DNA from: Candidatus Acetothermia bacterium
Lineage (GTDB): Bacteria; Bipolaricaulota; Bipolaricaulia; RBG-16-55-9; DRXL01
Reading direction: 5' to 3'
Assembly (NCBI GenBank): GCA_016179105.1
Contig: JACOSB010000025.1
Coordinates: 1-33,579 of the forward strand
DNA length: 33,579 nt
Made by a program: the position numbers and the translations under genes. Positions within the stretch are counted from its first letter, which is position 1. Every line of letters starts with the position of its first letter. A model generated the notes under the pieces. It was not told the DNA's origin and ran no database searches. It was given only the letters and a program-made list of their open reading frames with translations. This document shows positions 1 through 8,585 of this stretch, piece after piece.

Positions 1-34
1 CATATTCTCTGTGCCTTCTTGGCTTTTCTTAAGC
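1..34. repeat. Possible fragment of a CTTGGCG-type intergenic repeat
   Basis: The first bases contain a word series (CTCTGTGCC, TTCTTGGC) resembling the CTTTGCGTCC/TTGGCGTC/TTGGCGG repeat seen at 18702 and 20203. The copy is short and cut by the window edge, so this is a weak call. Confidence 0.25.
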
Positions 35-114
35 TAGAATGGCAACGCCTCCAGACCGCCGTTTCTTGGTATGACTACAAATGGTCCATTGCTAGGCGGG
101 CGGTTACTGCCTAT

Positions 115-423
115 TTATGCTGAAACGCGAAAGTCCTGAACATCATCTCTATTCTTTATAGGCTCTATTGGATGAGAATTGTCTTCGTATGCTTCGTAAA
201 AGTCAACAACCTGCCCACGGGCTGCAGCCACGACCAATGTGCCCGTATCCATACCGTAATCTACACCTTCATGCGTGCTATTTTCGCAATGAAATCCACA
301 GGTTATGGCGTGGTCTTCTAAAAACGGAAGAGTTAAAGAGACACGAGGAGCTGCATCTGCAAAATACTGTGCTCCATAAAAAACTATTACAAAGAAAACA
401 ATGAAGCGATATAAAAAACGTAT
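115..423 (-). pseudogene. Truncated M23-family peptidase fragment with ATA in place of a start codon
   Basis: Reading the minus strand from 423 gives about 102 residues: a basic-hydrophobic signal-like start (RFLYRFIVFFVIVFYG), an ADA site, and a segment reading HEGVDYG, DTGTLVVAAARG, QVV. This matches the first zinc-binding motif (H-x3-D) and following GT-V-AA-G strand of lysostaphin-type (M23/LytM) endopeptidases. The second half with the HxH zinc motif is missing because the frame stops at 115-117. A second frame continues with GPFVVIPRNGG, which resembles the next M23 strand, so a frameshift is likely. The codon at the right distance from an AGGGGAGG ribosome site is ATA, not ATG. I read this as a decayed cell-wall hydrolase. 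Confidence is moderate because the fragment is short. Confidence 0.5.
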
Positions 424-592
424 ATAAGTCCTCCCCTTGGAACTTTTGGCTAAGTCTACATCTTTCTAAAGAGCTTTGTCAAATGTAACTAAGCCTATAC
501 AAATAAGATCATTATCGAGCGCGCTCGGCAGGTCGAGGCGCTCAAAAAGCTGTATCATGAAGCGATGGAAACAACCAAGATAGGTGAGATAA

Positions 593-952
593 ATGAGTAA
601 ACCCAGCCTTGAACTGAAGCCTCGACCGAAATTTGCGACTGATCCCAAGGGTAAGTCCAAAACAGTAACACTGGACACGGTTGCCTATGTGACGCTATTA
701 GTAAAAGCGAATATCACCGATCCGGCTCTATGGCCACCTGGAATGCGAGAGGGAGCTACTGCACTAGCGCGGGTGCGAAAAATTGAAGCCGATTGCATTG
801 CCAAACACGGTAAGTTTGATTGGGAAAAGCTACCCGAAAAAATGCAGGACGAGTATGATAGCCTTTGCTCATTGTTGGACGACTTGCAAGATACAGGTGA
901 AAGAATCAGCTGGGAAGACTATAAAGCTAAACGTGCGTATCGTGATGCATGA
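593..952 (+). CDS. Hypothetical protein, probable antitoxin partner of a RelE/ParE toxin
   Basis: This 119-residue acidic protein starts with ATG, preceded by an AGGTGA ribosome site. I recognise no named domain over most of its length. The C-terminal end (ERISWEDYKAKR) has the W/E-x-YKxKR pattern common at the end of RelB-like antitoxins. Its stop overlaps the start of the toxin gene by ATGA, the usual antitoxin-toxin coupling. At 119 residues it is longer than most such antitoxins, and the N-terminal part may have another role. The antitoxin role is inferred from context and the C-terminal motif. Confidence 0.6.
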   Translation: MSKPSLELKPRPKFATDPKGKSKTVTLDTVAYVTLLVKANITDPALWPPGMREGATALARVRKIEADCIAKHGKFDWEKLPEKMQDEYDSLCSLLDDLQDTGERISWEDYKAKRAYRDA

Positions 953-1206
953 GCTATACCTTATCGCTATCTCCCCATGCTCAACGCGAACTCAATCGTT
1001 TTCATGGTAAGACCTATGCACGCCTTCAGTCAGCCATTGATAAATTAGCAAGCGACCCTCGTCCTCCGGGCTGCCTTAAGTTAGAAGGTCGTTCCCAGGA
1101 ATGGCGAGTCCGGGTAGGGGTGTACCGCATTATTTATATGATTGACGACGAGGTTCAGCAAGTGGAGATACGCCGAGTTGGTCATCGCCGTGAGGTCTAC
1201 CGATGA
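949..1206 (+). CDS. Type II toxin-antitoxin toxin, RelE/ParE superfamily
   Basis: An 85-residue protein of typical RelE/ParE length. Family marks visible: an N-terminal strand and helix (YTLSLSPHAQRELNRF), the PPGCLKLEG turn, the WRVRVGVYRIIYMID core, and the terminal VEIRRVGHRREVYR. In RelE enzymes the basic residues of this core and tail act in ribosome-dependent mRNA cleavage. ParE members poison gyrase instead, and sequence alone does not decide which applies. The GxYRIIY plus GHRxEVY pattern is closer to the RelE branch. It overlaps the upstream antitoxin-like gene by 4 nt, and its own stop overlaps the next ATG by 4 nt. Confidence 0.88.
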   Translation: MSYTLSLSPHAQRELNRFHGKTYARLQSAIDKLASDPRPPGCLKLEGRSQEWRVRVGVYRIIYMIDDEVQQVEIRRVGHRREVYR

Positions 1207-1876
1207 AGAAGTTTGACGAGCTGCTCCAACAAATTGAAGACTGCCTGCCCAAAGACGAGTCTGAAAATTTTCTCGCTTTCTTACACTCTATCCCTGTGCA
1301 AGAAGCAATAGTCAAGGGCTTTCTCACCCAAGAGCAAGCTGATGCTGCTGCCCTCAAAGACGACGATCCCTCCGGTTTCGACGCCAATGGAAAGCCTTTA
1401 GAGCGCTCGGACGTCGTGCACGATTTTCTCGCGTTTCTCGCCGAACAGATGATCGAGCTGAACAAACAAAAGCAAGCTGAGGTGAAAAAATTTCTTTCTT
1501 GGCTCGAAGCGGAACTGCAAATCCAGCCTGACAACAAGGGCAACCGAGGATTAAACGCGCTCACCAACAAGACGAAAATTCAGAACTTTCTCGGCGATTA
1601 CCAGAAGGGCGAAGCCATCTTGAATTTGCTGAACTCTGGCACCTACTGAAGAAAAACGAGAAGCGCTTAGGAACAAAACTTTCGCCCGATTTACATCAGA
1701 CGCTTCAAACGTACTACCAGCAAACACTCGAAAAACTCCTATCCATCAAAGAAGAATTGCGTCTAACTGACACATTGATCGATCAAATCGTCTATAAACT
1801 CTACGGACTTTCTCCGGAAGAAGTGGCAATCGTCGAGGGCAGGAAGCCCAGCAAAGAAGAGACTACGACGTCTTAA
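1203..1876 (+). pseudogene. Orphan C-terminal part of an Eco57I/PglX-like restriction-modification enzyme, frameshifted
   Basis: Frame one (1203-1649, 148 residues) contains VVHDFLAFLAEQMIELNKQKQAEVKKFLSWLE in two visible blocks, then ALTNKTKI and GDYQKGEAI. A second frame, starting near 1622 and stopping at 1874-1876, continues as EFAELWHLLKKNEKRL, later LIDQIVYKLYGLSPEE and VAIVEG. Together these match the end of large adenine-specific methylase/nuclease proteins of the Eco57I/PglX type, which finish on a LIDQIVYxLYGLxxEE-type helix. The switch near 1620 fits loss of one base. The methyltransferase domain, with its NPPY motif, is absent upstream, where the toxin gene sits. It is therefore a remnant, or a stand-alone specificity-like piece. 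The ATG overlaps the toxin stop by 4 nt. Confidence 0.6.
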
Positions 1877-1998
1877 ATCTCTCTCTGTTCACTCTAACTT
1901 GTCTCGTTTTCACTACACTTTAACGGCGCTTCTATGGCATTTTTATCGACTTTTTTCTACCCTACCCAAGCATTAAAACCGTCATGGAGGAGGGACCC

Positions 1999-2909
1999 GT
2001 GAAAAATGCGAGATCGCGCTGGAGTTCTCGATGGGTTGTTGTCCTCGCGCTGGTGCTTAGCTCCTTCTTGGCGTGGGTCTTGTTCGCCGGAGCGCATCCC
2101 TCCATGCTCGATAGACGATCTCCTCAAAACTGTGAGCCAAAGCCTGTTTACGACCCCAACTCGTTACCCTTACTTGCCCAAGCGAAAGCGGCCACCCCCA
2201 GCGTTATCAATTCGCACTCGATCATGGCGCGCAAATCTTGGCAAATCCCGATGGCCGCAGCTTTTCAGTCTTATGGTATCCGAGCCAAACTAACACAGGA
2301 ACAAAGGCCCCGATGATCGTCACGTTGCACGGACATGGCAGCTGGGCTTTTGACGAGTTTTTCCTATGGCAACCCTACGCAGCTGCTCGTGGGTATGGCA
2401 TTCTCGCACTCCAGTGGTGGTTCGGCGGCGGAGAAAGTTCGAGCGACTATTACACGCCCAGCGAACTCTATCCGATCAGCGAGTGCCTACTCCGTACTCA
2501 AGGAATCCAAGCCGGAAAAGCACTGATCCACGGCTTCAGTCGCGGTTCGGCTGTGATCTACGCGCTCACAGCTTTGGACCGCATCAATGAAAAATTTTTC
2601 AGTCTCACGATCGCCAACGCGGGTGGAGCGTCGCAGGACTATCCTCCTAACCTAGACATCACCAACGGAAAATTCGGACTCACCCCATTCGCCGGAAGCC
2701 ACTGGGTCCTGTTCTGCGGCGCTCGCGACCCGAACCCTGACCGCGATGGCTGTCCGGCGATGCACCACTCCCGTGATTGGGTCACACAACTCGGTGGCAC
2801 TGTCGATCTCTTGATCGAAGACGTGAACGCTGGGCACGGCGGCTTCCATATGACGCCCGCGCATGTCAATGAGTCACTCGATGTCTTCGCTCGGTTGCTC
2901 GGCAAGTAA
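1999..2909 (+). pseudogene. Exported alpha/beta-hydrolase (esterase-like), split by a one-base frameshift
   Basis: The start is taken as GTG 1999 because a strong GGAGGAGGG ribosome site (1986-1994) lies directly upstream. The ATG at 1984 lies before that site. The first frame gives a signal peptide (RWVVVLALVLSSFLAWVLFA) and mature start up to about 2195. The body is in another frame: HGAQILANPDG, TLHGHGSW (oxyanion-type HGxG), HGFSRGSA (nucleophile elbow G-F-S-R-G), GARDPNPD (candidate Asp) and AGHGGFH (catalytic His). Adding one C to the CCCCC run at 2195-2199 joins both parts perfectly as KAATPQRYQ. It sits 26 nt before the glycosidase-esterase gene and probably belongs to the same exported carbohydrate-acting set. 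It may be intact in the organism if the missing C is a sequence error. Confidence 0.72.
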
Positions 2910-2935
2910 TTCTTAGAAATTCCAGGAGGCCTTGT

Positions 2936-5188
2936 ATGAAAAAACGCACATCCAAACTCTTGAGCTTGGTGATGGTCGGCTTTCTGATCTTGGCTGGGTC
3001 TGCCAGTGCCAGGATGGACTCAGCCGATGCGTTGTTCGGCGTCAGTACGCACATTGAGTCCTCAGATGCCCAAACGGATCATGCAGACATTCCAACCGCG
3101 AATTTCACTCTCGGGCCCGACTTACCCAATCCCATCCGCCCTTTGCTCGGCGTGAACGATGGCCCAGCGCCCACGGGCGATGCGCGCAATCCCGATCTGA
3201 CCCAACAGTATCAACAAGCGGGTGTCACTCTTGTGCGCACGCACGACTTCTACGGACCGATGGACATGTCCCAAATTTTTCCCAACCAAGATGCCGATCC
3301 ATCCAACCCGGCTTCCTATAATTTCACTGCGAGCGACTCCATCTTCTCGGCGATCGTCAAAGGCGGCTTCGAGCCGTATCTGCGCTTAGGAGATTCTTGG
3401 AACAACGTGCGACGGATCACGAACCGCGCCAACTGGGTCAAAGCCGCCGTCGAAGTCGTCCGTCACTTTAACGATCCCGTGCGTTGGAGCAAGAGCCCAC
3501 TGCACTACATCGAGATCTGGAACGAGCCCGACGGACGCTTCTGGGTTGGCCCACGCGAAGAATTTTTCGCGCTCTTTGCCGACACTGCCAAGACACTCAA
3601 AGCAGCTTTCCCCAATCTAAAGATCGGTGGCCCTGGTCTCACTCCAGCGGGATTCTTAGCTCCTCAAGGCCAAGCGTACGCCAAAGCGTTTCTCAGTTAT
3701 ATGAAGACAAACAACGTGCCCTTGGATTTCTTCTCCTGGCATGTGTATTCCAACGATCCAAATGATTTCCCCAATGCAGCCAAGTTCTATCGTGGCTTGC
3801 TGGACGCAAACGGCTACACCGCGACGGAGAGTCATATCAGCGAATGGAACACCGAGTATAACCCAGAGCGCAATATGACAGACCCGACCGTGCGCACCAG
3901 CGCGAGAGCGTCTGTCTTAATGACTGCTGCATGGATTGGTTTGCAAGAGCAAAACGTCACTGTGTCTGCTGTCTATCGCGGGAACGACCCTTCGCTCAAC
4001 GCCCCGACGTGGTACGGCATCTTCTATGCTGACGGTCGACCCAAGCCCGTCGGGCTTGCCTTCCAACTTTGGTCACAAATGGCAACTCATTCGTCGCATC
4101 AGCAAATCACTGTGAGCAGTGCGACCGAATTGCACGCGCTTGCGGGGCACAGCTCTTTGGGTGAAATCACAATTTTGATTGCGAACCCGACCGAGAAATC
4201 ATCTTCTTGGCAACTCGCGTTGCCTCCATCCACGAGCACAAATTACTCTATCACTCTACAACAAATCACCGGAGCAGGGACCGAAATTCAGACTTCAACG
4301 CTCTCCGGACTCAGCTCAGAGATCGCTGCTTACACGACACAACTCGTCACACTGAAGCCCGCTTCTACTCTTTCTTTGAATCAAGCCCAATCGGGGCTCA
4401 TCGATCGTGATGTCACGTACTGCACGGCCGATAACGTCGCACTCAAAATGGATATCTACCATCCTACCCCAACGTCTAATGCGCCCGTCGCGATGTACGT
4501 GCACGGCGGCGGATGGACGAGCGGCGACAAAAGGGGAGGGGCAGGAGCTATTGATATTCCTGAACTCGTCGCGCGCGGGTATCTGGTTGTCTCTGTGAAT
4601 TATCGTCTGGCTCCTCAATACAAATTTCCGGCAATGATCGAAGACGTTAAATGCGCGATTCGGTTTCTGAGAGCCAACGCAGCCAAGTACAATCTAAACC
4701 CGAATAAAATGGGCGCGTGGGGTGGCAGCGCCGGTGGGCACCTAGTCTCGCTCTTGGGCACGGCGGATGCGAGCGCTGGCTTTGAAGGAAATGGTGGCTA
4801 CGCGGACCAATCGAGTCGCGTGCAAGCCGTCGTCGATATGTTCGGCCCCACGGACTTGCCCGCGCTTTTCAAGAACCCGGCCAGCGCCCAACAAGTCTTC
4901 AGGACGTCTGATAAGAACTCTGAGATTTTGCAGCGTGCAAGCCCCGTGAACTGGGTCTCGAAGGACGATCCTCCGTTCCTGATCCTCCAGGGCGAGAAAG
5001 ATGACGTCGTGCCGCCCAGCCAATCACAAGGATTTTATGACAAATTGATAGCGACAGGCGTGCCCGCCACGTTAGTCATGGTCAAGAACGCGGGACACGG
5101 CTTTGCCCCCGTGGGCGGCTCGATCAGCCCGACGCGTCAAGAACTGACCAAGATGATCGGGGATTTTTTCGATAAATATCTGAAGTAA
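2936..5188 (+). CDS. Exported two-domain enzyme: GH39-like glycoside hydrolase fused to an esterase/lipase
   Basis: 750 residues with an AGGAGG ribosome site and a signal peptide (1-25, ending SASA). Residues about 60-385 form a TIM-barrel glycosidase like family GH39 (beta-xylosidase/iduronidase). YIEIWNEPDG places the acid/base at Glu197, and HISEWN places the nucleophile at Glu303. Residues about 385-480 look like the small beta domain that follows such barrels. Residues about 490-750 are an alpha/beta-hydrolase of the BD-FAE/acetyl-esterase type: HGGGW (523-527), nucleophile Ser598 in GGSAGG, Asp689 or 690 in the GEKDD motif, and His721 in AGHGF. Fusion implies coupled removal of acyl groups and cleavage of a glycan outside the cytoplasm. 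The substrate cannot be told from sequence. Confidence 0.87.
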   Translation: MKKRTSKLLSLVMVGFLILAGSASARMDSADALFGVSTHIESSDAQTDHADIPTANFTLGPDLPNPIRPLLGVNDGPAPTGDARNPDLTQQYQQAGVTLVRTHDFYGPMDMSQIFPNQDADPSNPASYNFTASDSIFSAIVKGGFEPYLRLGDSWNNVRRITNRANWVKAAVEVVRHFNDPVRWSKSPLHYIEIWNEPDGRFWVGPREEFFALFADTAKTLKAAFPNLKIGGPGLTPAGFLAPQGQAYAKAFLSYMKTNNVPLDFFSWHVYSNDPNDFPNAAKFYRGLLDANGYTATESHISEWNTEYNPERNMTDPTVRTSARASVLMTAAWIGLQEQNVTVSAVYRGNDPSLNAPTWYGIFYADGRPKPVGLAFQLWSQMATHSSHQQITVSSATELHALAGHSSLGEITILIANPTEKSSSWQLALPPSTSTNYSITLQQITGAGTEIQTSTLSGLSSEIAAYTTQLVTLKPASTLSLNQAQSGLIDRDVTYCTADNVALKMDIYHPTPTSNAPVAMYVHGGGWTSGDKRGGAGAIDIPELVARGYLVVSVNYRLAPQYKFPAMIEDVKCAIRFLRANAAKYNLNPNKMGAWGGSAGGHLVSLLGTADASAGFEGNGGYADQSSRVQAVVDMFGPTDLPALFKNPASAQQVFRTSDKNSEILQRASPVNWVSKDDPPFLILQGEKDDVVPPSQSQGFYDKLIATGVPATLVMVKNAGHGFAPVGGSISPTRQELTKMIGDFFDKYLK

Positions 5189-5339
5189 ACTCAAGCAAAG
5201 CTTCTGAGCGTGAAGCAACCGCAACGGAGCCCTTATCATGCTATTTCAACGCGATTTTTACCCGCTCCGTATTGTGTTTTTACTGAATAATGCGCTAGAC
5301 TCCCTGCGGGAGAATCATCCTCCTGGAGGAAACAAAACT

Positions 5340-6926
5340 ATGAAAATCGCAAAATTTGCCGTGCTCGGTCTCGCCCTCTTTTCTTCCGGCTTGTGGAATC
5401 TTGGTACGACGATGGTCTCGACGTCTCAGCCGAGCCATCCCAATATCGTCTTCATCTTGACCGACGATATGGATATGTCCGCGCTCGCGGTCATGCCCAA
5501 GCTCAAAACGCTCGTCACCGACCAAGGGACTTCGTTCTCGAACTTCTTCATCAGTTTTTCACTTTGCTGCCCCTCGCGCACGACCATCCTGCGCAGTCAA
5601 TACACGCACAACACACAAATCTTCGGGAATACGCCGAATGAGCATGGGGGATTTCAGACATTTCACGCCCTAGGCGAAGAAAACTCGACCATCGCAACGT
5701 GGTTGCAAGCGGCCGGTTATAAGACGATGCTCGCCGGGAAATATCTGAACGGCTACCCCGCGACCGTCGCCACCACTTATGTGCCACCCGGCTGGAGCGA
5801 GTGGTACAGCCCCGAAGAGGGCGGCGGCTATGCCGAGTACAACTATGCTCTGAACGAGAATGGAAAAATCGTCCGGTACGGCAGCAACCCCGACGATTAC
5901 GGCACGGACGTCTATGCCAAGAAGACGATTGACTTCATCCAGCGCACTGCCAAAGAAGGCAAGCCTTTCTTTGTCTATCTCTCGACGTTCGCGCCTCACA
6001 GCCCCTCGACCCCCGCGCCACGCCACACCAATCTCTTTCTGGACGCCAAAGCTCCGCGCACTCCCAACTATAATGAAGCAGATGTCAGTGATAAACCCAG
6101 CTACATCCGCAATCGTCAGCCTTTAACGCCCCAAGAGATAACGCGAATCGACGCCGATACCCGCCTGCGGCTGCAATCGCTCCAGGCGGTCGACGAAGCG
6201 ATCGCGTCCATCGTTGATACGCTCAAGTCTTTGGGTCAGCTCGACAATACGTATATCTTCTTTAGTTCCGACAACGGCTTCCATCTGGGCAATCATCGTC
6301 AACTCGAAGGCAAGATCGCGCCCTACGAAGAGGAAATCAAAGTGCCGTTGATGGTGCGCGGGCCGGGCGTGCCCGCCGGGAAGACGCTTTCCCATCTCGT
6401 GGGCAACGTCGATTTCGCGCCCACGTGGGCCGAGATCGCAAGCACCAAGACGCCGGATTTTGTGGACGGTCGCTCGCTCATGCCCTTGCTCGGGAGCAAT
6501 CCGCCGGCGTTTGAAGCTTGGCGGCAATCGTTCATCGTCGAGAACAGCGACGTCGATAAGCGAGCCGAAGCCAGCTCACAAGATACGACAGCGCTGCTCG
6601 CACAAGCGGACCCCAGCCAGCTGGAGCCCGCGGACTTGGATGAAATCTTTGCCCAGCCCGATCAACAGGGAGGACAGCCGGCTCCGGGCGCGCAAGGGAT
6701 TCCGCCCTTCCGTGGGTTGTACACCAAAGACTACACCTACATTGAGTACGTCACCGGCGAAAAAGAACTGTATGACCGGAACAAAGACCCTTATCAACTT
6801 CAGAATATTGTGAACACCGCCGACCCGACTCTGGTCAAGCAGCTCTCCGAGCGCTTGGCTCAGATGAAGCGCTGCGCGGCCGCGACGTGCCGGTCGATCG
6901 AGGCCACGCCCCTCAACGTTCGATAA
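5340..6926 (+). CDS. Exported sulfatase of the N-acetylglucosamine-6-sulfatase-like type
   Basis: 528 residues from ATG 5340, chosen because a GGAGG ribosome site lies 8 to 12 nt upstream and the protein then begins with a signal peptide. An upstream ATG at 5238 only adds an odd 34-residue leader. Sulfatase (PF00884) marks: NIVFILTDDMD (metal Asp42/43), CCPSR at 76-80 with Cys76 as the predicted formylglycine, the following GKYLNGY, PHSP, and SSDNGFHLGNH near the C-terminal metal site. The GKYLNGY and PPGWSEWY segments resemble lysosomal glucosamine-6-sulfatase and related bacterial arylsulfatases. No formylglycine-generating enzyme is in the window. Next to the GH39-esterase fusion it points to use of a sulfated polysaccharide. 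Confidence 0.9.
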   Translation: MKIAKFAVLGLALFSSGLWNLGTTMVSTSQPSHPNIVFILTDDMDMSALAVMPKLKTLVTDQGTSFSNFFISFSLCCPSRTTILRSQYTHNTQIFGNTPNEHGGFQTFHALGEENSTIATWLQAAGYKTMLAGKYLNGYPATVATTYVPPGWSEWYSPEEGGGYAEYNYALNENGKIVRYGSNPDDYGTDVYAKKTIDFIQRTAKEGKPFFVYLSTFAPHSPSTPAPRHTNLFLDAKAPRTPNYNEADVSDKPSYIRNRQPLTPQEITRIDADTRLRLQSLQAVDEAIASIVDTLKSLGQLDNTYIFFSSDNGFHLGNHRQLEGKIAPYEEEIKVPLMVRGPGVPAGKTLSHLVGNVDFAPTWAEIASTKTPDFVDGRSLMPLLGSNPPAFEAWRQSFIVENSDVDKRAEASSQDTTALLAQADPSQLEPADLDEIFAQPDQQGGQPAPGAQGIPPFRGLYTKDYTYIEYVTGEKELYDRNKDPYQLQNIVNTADPTLVKQLSERLAQMKRCAAATCRSIEATPLNVR

Positions 6927-6933
6927 AGAATTC

Positions 6934-6963
6934 TGTAGAGGCGAGGCATGACTTGCCTCTACA
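6934..6963. repeat. Palindromic element, family A copy 1
   Basis: Inverted repeat with 9-bp perfect arms TGTAGAGGC and GCCTCTACA around a 12-nt centre. It begins 7 nt after the sulfatase stop and can fold as a strong hairpin, so it could also end transcription. It is a divergent member of the TGTAGGGGC/GCCCCTACA family. Confidence 0.75.
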
Positions 6964-6968
6964 CCCTT

Positions 6969-6997
6969 TTGCCTATTCGCGTACCCAGAGCTATAAT
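6969..6997 (+). promoter_or_regulatory. Sigma70-type promoter for the cytochrome c/monooxygenase gene
   Basis: TTGCCT (6969-6974), 17-nt spacer, perfect TATAAT (6992-6997). The start codon is 24 nt after the -10 box, with a GAGGTGAGG ribosome site in between. A GTCTCAC heptamer lies at 7000. Confidence 0.65.
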
Positions 6998-7021
6998 GGG
7001 TCTCACGATCCGAGGTGAGGC

Positions 7022-8437
7022 ATGAACAAAAAAATAGTTTTCGGCCTGATTCTGGCCGCGATCGCTCTTGGAGGTTTTTCACTCGTCAACAGCCAAACGT
7101 CAACTCCCCCGACCTACTACGGACAAGTCGAGCCGATCATCGCTGCTAATTGTATGTCTTGTCATACGACGGGCGGCATCGCTCCCTTCTCGCTCGAGAA
7201 GTCGGAGACCGTCGTGCGCGTGGCACGGAGCATCAAGTATGATGTTGAAAACAATTTAATGCCGCCCTGGCTGCCGGGTCCCGACTCACCGGCGATGCAA
7301 GACGAGAGAAAACTCTCGCCTGAAGACAAAGCGACACTGCTCGCCTGGATCGCCGCCAGAACTCCCTTGGGCGATCCGAGCCAGCGACCGCCGCGGCCTC
7401 AACAGCCCGAGCAACCCAAGCCTCAGCCGGATCGCGTCATGGCGATGGATCCCCCGTACATTCCGAACAAAGCTCTTCTCGATGACTATCGCTGCTTCTT
7501 GATGGACCCGCAATTCAAGAAAGACACGTATGTCACGCGTTATGAACTCGTCCCCGGTGCGAAGAAAGTCGTCCATCACATCCTCTTGTTCGTGATCTCG
7601 CCTGATCTCGTAGCCTCTGCTCAAGAGTTGGATCGTGCTGAAACGGGAGCCGGATGGACTTGCTTCGGCGGCCCCGGCGTGAGCGTCAACAATGGCATCC
7701 CCGGGATTATCGGCTTTTGGGCGCCGGGCACGAGTGGCACGAGCTTCCCGAAAGACACGGGTAGGCTCATCAAGGCCGGTTCGCAGATCATCATGCAAGT
7801 GCACTACAACACGATCAACATGACGAGTCCGATCGAAGATATTACGAAAGCAGCGCTGTACTTTGCGCCCGAGGATGCGCAGCTCACGCAGTTACGCGGC
7901 CAGATTCTCTTGGCTCCTGTGGAAATTCGTTGCCCTGGTCCCTATCCGACCGACGCGAACGATCCGTGTAATCGCAATAGTGCGATGCAGCACAGTATGA
8001 TGCGTGACGTCGCTGACGGCGCGCACTTGCTCTGTGGCACCAGAGTCGACGACTATCTCAACAAAGATATTGGAGACGGCGCAGCGCAGGAGACGCATTG
8101 CGATTTCAGCATTCGCGGGAACGGTCTAGCCATGGGCGTCGTGAGCCATATGCACATACGGGGCATTTCTACGAAGATCATCCTGAACCCGGAGACGCCG
8201 AACGCTAAAATTCTCTTGGACATCCCGCTCTGGAACTTTAACTGGCAGGGTGAATTCTGGTACAAAGAGCCAATTCCCGTGAAAGCAGGAGACAAGCTGC
8301 GCATCTCGTGCACGTATGATAATAGTGGCCCAATCCCCGGCCCCGATAAAAAACCATTAGAGCCGCGCTATCTCACGTGGGGCGAAGGAACGACGGATGA
8401 GATGTGTCTGGGGCGTGTCGCTCTGATCTATAAATAG
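7022..8437 (+). CDS. Exported cytochrome c domain fused to a copper type II monooxygenase-like domain
   Basis: 471 residues with a signal peptide (about 1-24). One haem c site, CMSCH, lies at 44-48 with a candidate Met ligand in NNLMPPW. The larger C-terminal part (about 150-471) has the metal-ligand pattern of the DBH/PHM copper-monooxygenase fold: VVHHILLF (His185/186), QVHYN (His261), SHMHIRG (His376/378), and a Met in the GTTDEMC motif. Such fusions are known in bacteria as cytochrome c/monooxygenase proteins, where the haem is thought to supply electrons instead of ascorbate. The location should be periplasmic. The substrate is unknown. It stands alone with its own promoter and is followed by a perfect palindrome. 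Confidence 0.85.
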   Translation: MNKKIVFGLILAAIALGGFSLVNSQTSTPPTYYGQVEPIIAANCMSCHTTGGIAPFSLEKSETVVRVARSIKYDVENNLMPPWLPGPDSPAMQDERKLSPEDKATLLAWIAARTPLGDPSQRPPRPQQPEQPKPQPDRVMAMDPPYIPNKALLDDYRCFLMDPQFKKDTYVTRYELVPGAKKVVHHILLFVISPDLVASAQELDRAETGAGWTCFGGPGVSVNNGIPGIIGFWAPGTSGTSFPKDTGRLIKAGSQIIMQVHYNTINMTSPIEDITKAALYFAPEDAQLTQLRGQILLAPVEIRCPGPYPTDANDPCNRNSAMQHSMMRDVADGAHLLCGTRVDDYLNKDIGDGAAQETHCDFSIRGNGLAMGVVSHMHIRGISTKIILNPETPNAKILLDIPLWNFNWQGEFWYKEPIPVKAGDKLRISCTYDNSGPIPGPDKKPLEPRYLTWGEGTTDEMCLGRVALIYK

Positions 8438-8462
8438 AGTCACCATCAAGAACAGAAATGGT

Positions 8463-8492
8463 TGTAGGGGCGACGCATGCGTCGCCCCTACA
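8463..8492. repeat. Palindromic element, family A copy 2 (perfect 30-bp palindrome)
   Basis: Perfect self-complementary 30-mer with outer arms TGTAGGGGC/GCCCCTACA and centre GACGCATGCGTC. It lies between two convergent genes, where it could also act as a two-way terminator, though no T-run follows. Confidence 0.9.
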
Positions 8493-8585
8493 GACTGAAT
8501 AACGTTGTGCCGATGAAGCCCGTCCTAAAATCCCTCCAAGCAAATCGAGCGAACAACACAGAGAAATTGCGTTGTTTTGTTAAAC

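Noticed and set aside
168..404. Plus-strand open frame of 78 residues
   Set aside because: Composition is not protein-like, and the opposite strand carries a clear M23 peptidase segment.
492..600. Plus-strand frame of about 35 residues (ERARQVEALKKLYHEAM) ending in a TAA that overlaps the start at 593
   Set aside because: It looks helical and protein-like, perhaps the tail of a lost gene, but it lacks a start and is too short to support a call.
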